A program made the position numbers and the translations under genes. From Rhynchopus sp. YZ270_cl-10 (Eukaryota > Euglenozoa > Diplonemea > Diplonemida > Diplonemidae), in assembly GCA_964035575.1 (NCBI GenBank), contig OZ037909.1, forward strand, positions 744,001-808,000: a stretch of 64,000 bases of DNA, read 5' to 3'. Shown in pieces: positions 9,521-19,083 of this stretch. Positions within the stretch are counted from its first letter, which is position 1. Each line of letters begins with the position of its first letter. The notes beneath the pieces were generated by a model that was not told the origin of the DNA, searched no databases, and worked only from the letters and a program-made list of their open reading frames with translations.

Positions 9521-10261
9521 TCACAGCTGGGTGTGCTGCCTGCGGCTGTGCTTGGGTGTGACTGTCGCGCGACTCATAATGTCCGAGGAAGAGAGCACCT
9601 CCCCATGGATCGTCACGCTCTTGATATCCTCATGCTCCATGAGTGTGCGTAGCTTGGTGTACAAATCTGGTAGGGGTGAGCGCGGAGGAGACCCTTCAAT
9701 GGCTGTGATAACAAGCTGCATTGCAGACATCACCCGTCCGTCAAGCAGCTGCACATCTTCGTTGAAGTCCGCAAGGGCAACGTAAGAGGACGCTTTGTGC
9801 GGAAATAAATCAACAGCTCTCAGAAGCAAATCCTTCCTCGAGTACACCTTCCCGTCGGCATCCACGACGTGTTCGTCGTTGTCCATTGTCTCTGCGAGAG
9901 CGCACATCGCATCAGAGGTGGATTTCCCCAGTCCCAAAGTAGCAATAAGCGCGTCTTGCCGGGTGACAATCTCAGAGTAGACTGTGACCACCTCTCCTGG
10001 TTGCATGCTCTTCGCCAGGAGGGTGTAGTTGGACTTGCTTGGCCTTTCCTCGACCAACATTGCCAGGGCGTCTTTTCTGGGGATACGCTCGCCGTTTAAA
10101 ACCATGAAGTCGTCCGGGGGCGGGGTGCAGCGGACCTGCTGAAGAATCTGCCGCGCGTTCAAGAGCCTCTGCTCTGCTTCCTTTGCAGACAGTCCAAGAA
10201 GCTTTATCGCCTGTGTCGGGCACATGTGAAGCGGGAGGGACCTCCCCAACGCACCCCACAT
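9521..10261 (-). CDS. Helical-repeat protein with degenerate J domain
   Basis: A 246-residue frame from an ATG at 10261, without introns. The N terminus (MWGALGRSLPLHMCPTQA) is the same as in the gene at 7184-8823. The following KLLGLSAKEAEQRLLNARQI matches J-domain helices I and II, but the HPD position reads PPPDD, so Hsp70 stimulation is doubtful. The C-terminal 150 residues carry repeat units like those of the paralogue (LAETMDNDEHVVDADGKVYS; ALADFNEDVQLLDGRVMSAM; LRTLMEHEDIKSVTIHGEVL). The last 15 residues differ because of an indel. About 140 bases of 5' flank are nearly identical to the paralogue. Confidence 0.65.
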   Translation of the reverse strand: MWGALGRSLPLHMCPTQAIKLLGLSAKEAEQRLLNARQILQQVRCTPPPDDFMVLNGERIPRKDALAMLVEERPSKSNYTLLAKSMQPGEVVTVYSEIVTRQDALIATLGLGKSTSDAMCALAETMDNDEHVVDADGKVYSRKDLLLRAVDLFPHKASSYVALADFNEDVQLLDGRVMSAMQLVITAIEGSPPRSPLPDLYTKLRTLMEHEDIKSVTIHGEVLSSSDIMSRATVTPKHSRRQHTQL

Positions 10262-10332
10262 TGTTGCAGACTCGTTGCAAACACTGCAGGTCCCAAAAGG
10301 AAAGGCACACCTGCCTCAAATAATGCTTGGTG

Positions 10333-10348
10333 GAGGTTATTTAACCTC
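10333..10348. promoter_or_regulatory. Conserved palindrome, second copy
   Basis: Same GAGGTTA-TT-TAACCTC palindrome at the same spacing from the start codon as at 8895-8910. Confidence 0.4.
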
Positions 10349-10429
10349 AGTGCGTCTGAAGGGGGGGCGTGTATCGGGTGTTGGTGGAAAGAGGGTGGGT
10401 GGGAGCTGAGGAAGAGAAGAAAAAAATAC

Positions 10430-11384
10430 ATATTCGACTAGTGCATCTTTTACGTTTCGCATAAAGGTTTTTTTTTTTTTTTTTTTGAAAAAAAAAAGAG
10501 GGAGAGAGCAGAAAAGAAGAACACTTGAAAGATGAACACACCTCTTGGGAAAATTCATCTCTCAAAAGCGTCGTGATTTTTTATTTTGTTTTTGTTTTTT
10601 GTTTTTGGTAGAGAAAACTCAGATGGGACACACACACGACACACCAACCCCCCTCGCCCTGCCCGCCCGATGCAGGGAGAAAGGGGGGAACACAAAATAA
10701 AAGCACATCAGAATCTCATAGTGCATGCACCCATCTTGTGAAAGCACGGAGGATGTATCAGCACACAAATACAACATTCGCGGCTTGCATTGCTGACCAA
10801 CCGGCTCTTCTGTTATCACTGAGGGTATTTATTTTCTATGTTTTGACGTTTCAGCAATTTTTTGTCCCCTTTGAAAGACGTATTACAGTCACCACTGTGA
10901 TATTCACTGCAACGGAAAACTGTGGTGGGGGGGACAAATCACATAGCTTTGCAGCTTTGCGTACTGAAGGGTAAAATAGTGATTATTGAACAAAATGATT
11001 AAGATAAAATCTGTAACGGAAGATGGCGTTGTACACCAGTAGAATCTCCTCTTTTTTGATATTGACTTGAGGGGGGTCTCAACGTGTCAAAATTAAGCCT
11101 TTGTATCGACAAAAAAATATATTCAGTTTTTTTGTCGAAGGCCGAGACCCCTGGATATTGAACAAAAAAAAAGGGTTGGTATTCTAGCTCTGAGATGCAC
11201 GCACACAAAAAATATAATAAAAATAATAAAAAATGCAAGATGAATGGATTGTGGGGGGGGGGAAAGACACAATACGTCTTTCAAAATAGAAGCAACAAGG
11301 GGGGGAAATAAGGGAGAAACTTCTGTACAAGATGAATCTAATCCTCGCTGCCCGGCTTAGCACTACCTCCATTCGCCTTAGTGG
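10430..11384. other. Gene-free spacer
   Basis: Contains an 18-base T run (about 10469-10486), a weak H-loop-like sequence at 10531-10560 whose GATGAA and TTCATC ends could pair, and another at 11328-11368. No supported gene. Confidence 0.4.
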
Positions 11385-11437
11385 TTTTTGAAAACTTTGT
11401 TGTATTAGTGTAGACACCCGAGGATGAACTCCACTAT
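11385..11437 (+). repeat. R55 dispersed repeat, copy 1
   Basis: TTTTTGAAAACTTTGTTGTA then TTAGTGTAGACACCCGAGGA then TGAACTCCACTAT. The ends TAGTG and CACTA can pair around a 21-base loop. Near-identical copies lie at 30494, 35098, 38260 and 59154. Confidence 0.85.
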
Positions 11438-11635
11438 ACAAAACGCTGTTAGTTTTTGGTTTTGCGTACCCACAGGTGGTCAAAAACGTCAAAAAAAATT
11501 CGCCCTTTTTTTTGAATTTTTTTTTGGTGAGAACTCAAGAACCCTGTCTGCTAATTCCAGAAAATTCGGAAAATTCCGACAATTGGAAGCAATTTTTTTC
11601 CCCTGAAAAACAGTGGGTTTTCAGCGCCACATACC

Positions 11636-11715
11636 GCGGTTGGCACTTCCGGAATCCGTCCGCATGGTGGTCACTTTGTCGAAATGAACACATTCTTGGT
11701 TTTGGTCAAAAAACC
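11636..11715 (+). repeat. Shared internal module (M80), copy
   Basis: CACTTCCGGAATCCGTCCGC, then TGTCGAAATGAACACATTC, then TTGGTTTTGGTCAA. Matches the module in several TIR elements; the ends of any host element here are not visible. Confidence 0.6.
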
Positions 11716-12275
11716 ATGTAAAGAGGGGCCAAGGTAAAATAGGTAAAATCCCACAACCCAGATTTTCTCTCATGATGCTAACAGGAAAGCCCCCCGAAAA
11801 CACCTCCTCTCTTTGCTTGGTCACCAAAAAAAAAAATAATAACACACGAGCGAAGCTGGGACATAAGAAAGAAAGGGAGGACAAAAAAATGCGGGCAACT
11901 CTGTCTGATAAATTACGACAGGTTTTAAAAAAGGGAGAAAAAAAAAATGCACAAAGTACACAATACATACACTCTCCCTATTATGGGCAATGCTTGACTC
12001 TTAGGGGCTACCCATATTTGCTTTCAAATACACCTCCCCTACCGACACAACTTATATCAAGGGACTCATTTTCCACTTTCCCTGCCATTACATAACAAAA
12101 AAATTACTTTGAGAAAGAACTCTCGCTTTTTTGGATCAAACAACACAGTGGGGAAGGGGGGCGGGTAGTTCTGTGCTGAGGGATTTTTTCGCGAGGATAC
12201 ACTGAAAGGGAAAGTTGACACTACAGAGCACGAAACGGAGAACTGACCAGATGGATAGAAGGGGGGAGAATGAGG

Positions 12276-12417
12276 TAATGGTGGCAGTATTGTGCTGGGG
12301 AGCCCATTGGGATATGCAAAATACATCAAAAATACATCACAGTACATGTGTATTGTGATGTATTTTGATGTATTTTGCGTATCCCAATGGGCTCCCATCA
12401 CAATACTGCCACCATTA
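12276..12417. mobile_element. 142-bp palindromic MITE-like element
   Basis: Arms 12276-12340 and 12355-12417 are inverted copies with few mismatches, separated by 14 bases. Outermost bases are TAATGGTGGCAG and CTGCCACCATTA. If TA is the target duplication, the TIR starts ATGGTGGCAGTATTGTG, which would suit a Tc1/mariner-type MITE; because TA is self-complementary this cannot be settled from one copy. Confidence 0.6.
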
Positions 12418-13472
12418 GGGAGAGGGGGTGTGACAAAAATCGTTTGTAAAAAAAAGAAAAAAAAGGTGCCTCTCGTACATCACCTCTAGAACATCGTTTT
12501 AAAAGAACACAATAGTCACCTTTGCAAATTTATGTGTCCCAAAAAAAGAAGAAAAAATAGAGAAAAAAAAAACAGTTTGTGGAGGAACCTAAGTATCGCG
12601 TACTTGGTCACCTATTAAAAATAAAATAACAGATTTTTAAACATGGTTGTAAGCATTTAGAGGCGGGGATAGAAGGGGGGGGGAGAGGGGTGGTGGGGAG
12701 ATTTCACTTAAGGGGTAATTTCCCAATTGTCTTCTAGCATGGAGACTTTTTTTTGACAACACCAATAGCTCCTATGGTGCCTTGTTAACTGAGAAACGAA
12801 AAGGCCCTCAAACAAAGAAAAAGTAAAGCTAAAGATAAAGGAAAAAGAAAACTTGAAAGATTGGCTGTGCCTCTCTTGTGCACATACATCTGAGAAAAAA
12901 AAAATCGTGTGAATGGTGAACGAATCGTCTAATGTGCACCTTTTCTTCACAAAAAAAAAAGAAAATACAATTTTGTTCAAAGAGAGGGGGGGAAACAGAA
13001 GACCCAGGGCTCTCACACCCCAGTGAGAATTTAAGACAAATCCTTGAAAAGAAAGAAAGTGAAGTTGATAGTGCAAACGCCTCTGGGACGCAGGCACTGA
13101 CACTCCGCGGTTATCGAACCGAGAGAAAGAAAAGTTGGAAGTGCAAATGCCTCACCGGACACCGGAGGCACTTTTATCTGAAAAAAGGAAAAAAAGGGGT
13201 TAAAAAAAGGGGGGGAAGAATGGTATTTTGAATGAAGATAAGCCGCCGTATGATTGTTGTGTTGCTTTAAATGGTATGCATCAATCGCTTATGTTTGTCT
13301 TTTTGTGACTCTTGGTAGTCACCTTAAATAATGAAGGAAATATTCGTTTACAAAATGGAGGGGGGTTTGAATGGGTTTTTTTTTTTTTTTTTGCGTTTTT
13401 TTGCGGGGGTTTTGATGGGGAATACATGGCCCCCCAAAAGCTTCTCGGGAGTACCCTTTTTTTTTTTGCAAC
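12418..13472. other. Gene-free spacer
   Basis: Homopolymer-rich. An H-loop-like sequence at about 12853-12897 has TGTGC and GCACA arms. No supported gene. Confidence 0.35.
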
Positions 13473-13529
13473 TTTTTTTTTGATAAATTGTTGGAGTAGT
13501 GTAGTTGCCTCGGTAGTGTTGCCACAGTT
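13473..13529 (+). repeat. R65 dispersed repeat, copy 1
   Basis: T run, TGATAAATTGTTGGAGTAGT, then GTAGTTGCCTCGGTAGTGTT and GCCACAGTT. Closest copy at 16326-16404. Confidence 0.7.
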
Positions 13530-14774
13530 TTTTTTTTTTTTTTGTTTGTAGCCGACCTTTGCACTACAGCAAACCTTGTTGGTGACTTTTGCTTCCTCTC
13601 AGCTGGGGAAAAAAATATTCCATGGAGGGTGCATTACAGTGTCTATTTATTTTTGTTGAATAAATGTGTTGAACCCGGGCATCAGGTGGAGTGGCCACCC
13701 TGATGACTCCTCATTTTCCAAATTGTGTGGAGCACACACACACCCCCCCCCCGTTACAAATAGACACAACAGACCAGCCACGGGGACTACTAGAACCCCC
13801 TGTAGTGTTACTACTGTCCAAATTATTAGTGTTTTACGACTAGTGATAGACCAATAACACTACGAGTAGAGCGCTAGTCGTTACGACTAGTAGTTCCATT
13901 AATCCCCCTGACTAATCCGCCGTGGAAATAATCGAGGGAATGCAGGCACCCCTCCCTAAAGCCATCTACAATTTGAACCTAGGATTGTTTCCTTCATGTA
14001 TAAAAAATAATGTGCTGTATGCGAGTATGTGCACCGAGGCTATTCCTCCACTAATAGGATTGAGATGGTGTTGCCCAGCTCTGACGTCCAACTCAAACGC
14101 AGCAACGTTTCTTTTGTTTGTTTATTTGTTTGAAAACTATCCATATTAGTGTAGACACCTCGTGGGGGGAATGCATCACGTTTTTTTTTTTCGCTTCAAT
14201 TCGTTATGTTGTGTTTTATGATGTATTGTACGGTATAGACAATCATCACCTGCTAAAGTATTTTCAACATGTGCAGTCAATCAATTGATAGCATAGGAGG
14301 GAGGGATCAAAAATGTTCCCCACCTCACCTGCTAAAATAAAAAAAAGACAGGTTTCGTTGGATTTGGCTTCATTCTTCGTCTTATTACACACAGAGAAAT
14401 ATAGTAGGGGATATTCGCACGGTAAAATGCAAGACAAAGAGAGAGGTGCAGAATAATGGGAAGAGACGGTGCTGAAAAAAAGGGGGTGAAAAAAGAAATT
14501 TTGTTTTGTTTGATATCACAAAAAGATATCAGCCATTTTTTTTCTTCACAGAGTCCTTAAAAGAGAGCAATGAAGGAAAATAAAGGAAAAGACAGAAAAG
14601 TTATAGATTATTTCATATACATTCTTTTCGAAACGAAAAGAAGGCATAGAGGGTGTGAAAAATGTTCCCTTACTTTTTTAGCTGTTTTTATAGATGAATA
14701 TGTCTCGTGTACAGACACACATCTTTCAAAAAAAAAAGTATTTCAACCTATGCATTCAATAAATTGATAGCATA
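13530..14774. other. Gene-free spacer
   Basis: Holds an imperfect hairpin at about 13681-13706 (CATCAGG...CCTGATG), several interrupted TAGTGTTA/TAACACTA repeats between 13780 and 13900, and a partial R55 at 14128-14160. No supported gene. Confidence 0.4.
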
Positions 14775-16014
14775 TGGGGTGTCCCGGGGTATGGAATTTT
14801 GGGAATTTTCATTTCAATTCACAACTTTTCACAACTCTTCACAAAAAAGTGCGTGTGAAGAGTTGTGAAAAGTTGTGAAAAGTTGTGAAGAGTTGTGAAG
14901 AGTTGTGAAAAGTTGTGAACAGTTGTGACGTGGCGAGGTCTAGGTGGTGCCTGGGCACCCACCTACCCAGGTAGGTACAGGGCACCTTGGCGGACGTTGT
15001 TTGGCAACACAGGAGGTTCTGTGTGCAAAAAGTGCTTAAAACGGTGTGGCTTACCCGACAATTTGGGCCCTTTCGGGCCACGTGTTTTTTTCAACTTTTT
15101 AATCGGTTTGCATTTTTGGGATCCGCCCGTGCAGTGGTGGGGTCAATGTTGAAAATTGGACAATTTTATGACCACTTAAATTTTGGAAAATACGAGCCCG
15201 GTCATTAATAGGCGGGGCCATTTTCGGATAAAATTGTCCCCAAAATCCGGTTTGGCTTCAACACTAAACGAGGAGCACTCGTCAAGCTCTCGAAACTATG
15301 AGGAGGGCCCTGGAGGCTCTCGACCCAAGGGAGTTGACAGGTCTTGTGGGTGGGCCTTGGGAGCGTTGAAACCTTCTTTCCCCTCTGACAAAAAACTGGG
15401 GACAGCAGCAAGGGATCACCCACTTTTCGAAGTGGGTGTCGTCGTATCTAGTATAGTCTCCCGTTTAGACCCCAGCTCAGAGCAAGCAAAACAGGTCACC
15501 CCCTGGCAAAAATAGCACCAAAACTTTTCTGGCGAAGCCAAGGTGCGCAACATTTCGGGTAGACCTGCGGGCTGCCACTCGGAATTTTTAGCTGCGCCGC
15601 AGGCGCACGGTACGCTACTTTTTTATGAGTTGCGAACATGTTGAAAAAAAAAGACAACAAGCGAACTAGCCGCGGACTTCCGTCGTCCTCCTTCGCACAG
15701 GGGGTGGGGTGGTACGGGCCAACTTGACCCACGGACCCACGCTAGCTAGCCCTGTGCACAGCACACTTGACCTGACCAGTCCTGCAAAAAACCCTGGAAA
15801 AAAAGCCCCCCTTTTTTTTAATCCAATTCACAACTCTTCACAACATCTGTGTTTTTTTCATCCAAATTTTCATTTCAATTCACAACTCTTCACAACTTTT
15901 CACAACTCTTCACATAAAAATGGCAAATACTATGTTGTGAAAACTTGTGAAAACTTGTGAAAAGTTGTGAAAACTTGTGAACGTGCCCAAAATTCCATAC
16001 CCCGGAACACCCCA
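14775..16014. mobile_element. 1.24-kb TIR element (TGRGGTG family)
   Basis: The left end (TGGGGTGTCCCGGGGTATGG, continuing to 14803) and the right end (15987-16014) are inverted copies with one mismatch. GCATA flanks both sides (14770-14774 and 16015-16019), a 5-bp target duplication. Subterminal arrays of TTCACAACTCTTCACAAC units lie at both ends (14818-14930 and 15826-15982). Compared with 2657-2936, the ends TGRGGTG, the 5-bp NCATA duplication and the TTCAC arrays all agree, so both belong to one family. The interior has a shared M80 module and a GC-rich segment but no long frame, so it is non-autonomous. Confidence 0.8.
15095..15160 (+). repeat. Shared internal module (M80), copy in the 1.24-kb element
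   Basis: GGTTTGCATTTTTGGGATCC, then GCCCGTGCAGTGGTGGGGTC and AATGTTGAAAATTGGAC. Confidence 0.6.
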
Positions 16015-16133
16015 GCATAGGTATATGGATCAACAAAGATGTTCCCAAAAAAAGAAGAACATAGTCAACACCCTTCTCCACAAAAAAAGAAAAAAAAAGA
16101 AACGAGAGAACAAAATAAAGAAAAGCAAAATTA

Positions 16134-16172
16134 TAAGATGCACCTAGGTCTCTCTTGTGCTTAGTCACCCTA
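16134..16172 (+). repeat. H-loop dispersed stem-loop, copy
   Basis: ATAAGATGCACCTAGGTCTC then TCTTGTGCTTAGTCACCC. CTAGG and GCTTAG arms pair imperfectly. Confidence 0.55.
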
Positions 16173-16325
16173 TAAAAAAAAACTATGGTTTTTTCTAAGC
16201 AGTGGAGGAGGTCAATACTAGGTTGGAAAAAAACATCGCTGCTTACACATTTCAGTAAAGCACAGACGTTACTGGGTAGAGGAAACCCTGCCGGATATGG
16301 GGGGTTTGAATGAGGGGATTGAAGT

Positions 16326-16404
16326 TTTTTTTTTTTTTTTTGATAAATTGTTGGAGTAGTGTAAGTTGCCTCGGTAGTGTTGCCACAGTTGTGCAATCTC
16401 CACT
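16326..16404 (+). repeat. R65 dispersed repeat, copy 2
   Basis: Same order of blocks as 13473-13529, with a longer right side (GTGCAATCTCCACT). A third, more diverged copy is at 17036-17088. Confidence 0.7.
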
Positions 16405-16487
16405 GTCTGTGTTTTTTTTTGTTATTTTTGCTTTGTGCTCTTTGTTTTGTTCTTATTTTTCTTGATGTATGGTTTACAACTTCTTTG

Positions 16488-16583
16488 CACGACGGTGAAG
16501 TAACGAGTGTTACAAGGAACCTTTGATACATGAAACATTACATGCAACTTCACTTGTAATGTAACATACTTCACCGTTATACG
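16488..16583. mobile_element. 96-bp TIR element (CACGACGGTGAAGTA family)
   Basis: CACGACGGTGAAGTAACG at the left pairs with an inverted TACTTCACCGTTATACG at the right; the inner TTACAAG/CTTGTAA blocks continue the inversion. A larger relative is at 23409-23636. Confidence 0.55.
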
Positions 16584-17235
16584 TTTCCCCCCCCCTCCCC
16601 CTGTCATCAATAACAATCTTCGACCAACATAGATTGTGATAAGGGAGAGGTGGGGGTTAAAAAAAAAACCTTAGATAAAACTAAGCCTCTCAATAGGTCA
16701 CCTAAAAATGTATGACTGAACCTCGTTTGTGCACCCGTCTCTGAGGGAGAAGATAGAGAAGCTTATTCCATATACTAACTATTCTACTGAATAGAAGGTA
16801 TAATAGGGTGCACTAAATGTACCCAAACTTTTTAGAAGAAAATAAACTATAAGGCAGAGTGGCTTTTTCGTTGCATCAACAATCACCTAAGTACCCACCA
16901 TAGTGGGTAGGATCTGTACTCGATGTTGGCCTGAAGCCTTTGTACTACAGAAGGTATAGACTTAGGGAAGGAAGGGGAAGGGGAAGAGGAAAAGGATACT
17001 GCTATAGAATTTGGGAAGGGGGGGAGAAAAAAAAATGATAAATTGTTTTGGGGTAAGTGCAGTTGCATCGGTTGTGCAATCTCCACTTCCTTAATAGAAA
17101 AGAGGGGGGCTGGAAGACGACCTGAGAGACTCAGTGCTCAGTCATCTTTGTCAACAGGGGGGGGAGAAGAAGAAAAGGTTGCATGAATAACCTTACGTTT
17201 TGACTGAAACTCTGTGATCTAAAAAAAGGGGGTTT
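16584..17235. other. Gene-free spacer
   Basis: Holds two weak H-loop copies at about 16671-16745 and the diverged R65 copy at 17036-17088. No supported gene. Confidence 0.35.
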
Positions 17236-17314
17236 ACTTGAAATACAAAGCCTTCTCGTGAACAGTGTACCTTGGTATATGACCGGCTGTACCGTGGGTG
17301 GACCCCAACCATGA
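17236..17314 (+). repeat. R115 dispersed repeat, copy 1 (3' part diverged)
   Basis: ACTTGAAATACAAAGCCTTC, CTCGTGAACAGTGTACCTTG, GTATATGACCGGCTGTACC and GGTGGACCCCAACCATG in order. Confidence 0.75.
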
Positions 17315-17442
17315 AAAAAATGGAGGTATTTTAGCACAGTCACCTTGGGTGCAGGCATAAAAAAAAGGGGGGATTTGGTAAAGATGATCATCATTGAATC
17401 AACTCTAAAACAAAAACGAGCAAAACAAAACAAAAAAAAATG

Positions 17443-17545
17443 ACTTGAAATACAAAACCCTCTCGTGAACAGTGTACCTTGTTGCATGATGTGGGGTGGA
17501 CCCTAACCATGCAGTCCTACATCATTTTGAGGTTGACATCTGATA
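17443..17545 (+). repeat. R115 dispersed repeat, copy 2
   Basis: Nearly the whole unit, ending CATGCAGTCCTACATC and GAGGTTGACATCTGATA. Confidence 0.8.
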
Positions 17546-17659
17546 TGAAAAAAAAATAAAAAGTACTGCGAAAATGAAAATTCATATATCAGACTGAAAC
17601 CATTTTTTTCCCCGTCAGAACTTTGCAAAAATCCACACAAAAACGTTTTGCTTTTTGTA

Positions 17660-18270
17660 TATGGGTCGATTTCAAAACCCCCCCCCCCCCCCCCAAAAGT
17701 TCTTTTTTGTCTTTTTCATGATATAGGCAGTTTTTTTGCAGTCTGAGGTCCGGAACCGCCCCAAAAACGATTTTCTGGGAGGTTTTGGGAGGTTTTGGGG
17801 CGAAATGGACCTTTTTTGACCATTTTTATGGTATTTTTAGGCTGTTTTTGGCCCTTCTTCTTACACAGCCTATTGGGGGTCAAAATAGCTATTTTTGACC
17901 AAAAAACACAATTTATTTGACGCCAGGAGGCCTCCGTTGGCCCAAATATATCCCAAAAATGGGCTGTGAGCCCAATCCGACCTGTTTTGGGCACATTTGG
18001 CACTTTTCTTGGTGCTTATTTGATGTTTTTTGGTCAAAAATAGCTATTTTGACCCCCAATAGGCTGTGTAAGAAGAAGGGCCAAAAACAGCCTAAAAATA
18101 CCATAAAAATGGTCAAAAAAGGTCCATTTCGCCCCAAAACCTCCCAAAACCTCCCAGAAAATCGTTTTTGGGGCGGTTCCGGACCTCAGACTGCAAAAAA
18201 ACTGCCTATATCATGAAAAAGACAAAAAAGAACTTTTGGGGGGGGGGGGGGTTTTGAAATCGACCCATAT
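17660..18270. repeat. 247-bp near-perfect inverted repeat with 115-bp spacer
   Basis: Left arm 17660-17908 and right arm 18024-18270 are complementary over their whole length; the only difference I see is the length of the C/G run. No target duplication was found. Both arms can be read as the same short peptide, a side-effect of the inversion and not evidence for a gene. A transcript would form a dsRNA hairpin of about 247 bp. R115 copies lie on both sides. Confidence 0.9.
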
Positions 18271-18353
18271 TGACCAAACCTTTGTACAAGGGTTTAGCTT
18301 TGTTCTTCGGGATTTTTTTCCATTACTGACCGAGAAAATTTAAAAAAAACTTG

Positions 18354-18465
18354 ACTTGAGATACAACCCGCTCATGACATACTTTCGGTATATGACCGGC
18401 TGTACCGGGAGGTGGACACCCCAACCATGCAAATCCTACATCCATTTTGAGGTTGACATCTGATA
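18354..18465 (+). repeat. R115 dispersed repeat, copy 3
   Basis: ACTTGAGATACAACCCGCTC through GGTTGACATCTGATA, with small indels in the middle. Confidence 0.75.
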
Positions 18466-19083
18466 AAAAAGGGGGTGGGGAGACGAAGTGCATGAAACGA
18501 AGACCTCTCTTCGTGAGGAAGAGAGGCGCAGAATAGAATGATTCGTGAGATGAATTGTGCCTCTGGCGCACATTCTTACATCACACATCTCGTCTTACAA
18601 AGGTGGGGAGCAAAGGCAAACACATCTGATTTATTTCAAAAGAAAAAAGAAAAAAGACACGAAAAAAAGAAGAAAAAAACACACACTGTACAATTTCACC
18701 CTTTGTTGGTGAAGACTGTACGTTCCAGAACCTTTTCCCCTATACCAATATCACAGCCCCTTCGTTCAGTTGCATCCAGAGTTTTTTTTTTTTGGGCAAG
18801 AGGGGGAGAAAATTATTCCACAACTTTAAACACTAATTCCATAGATTTTATCTAAGATAGACAAAATTCTAAACCCCTTATAACAGCACAAATAGTGAAA
18901 AATCCTTGAATTTTTGGACCCCAAACCCCAAACTATTTTTTTCCCCGACAAAATTAAAAAAAGGGGGTCAAAATCCAGGGTCACCCCTTTTAAAATTCAT
19001 TAGATAAATACACTTCTTCCCCACAATACTTTTTCGAAAAAAAGGAGATAGCCCGAGCGGGGGTTTAAAAAAAAAAAACGTTT
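18466..19083. other. Spacer 3' of the first cyclase-like gene
   Basis: An H-loop-like copy with TGTGC and GCGCACA arms is at 18541-18585. The rest is A-rich with no supported feature. Confidence 0.4.

Noticed and set aside
11385-11437. R55 as spliced-leader RNA gene
   Set aside because: It does not match the known euglenozoan leaders I remember, has no downstream Sm-like site or snRNA structure, and is scattered, not tandem.
2657-16014. Solo LTR reading of the TG...CA elements with 5-bp duplications
   Set aside because: The terminal repeats are long inverted repeats (14 and 28 bases) and not direct repeats, so a TIR element fits better.
17716-18216. Two similar small proteins on opposite strands
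   Set aside because: They are the same frame read on both arms of the inverted repeat; no independent sign of coding.
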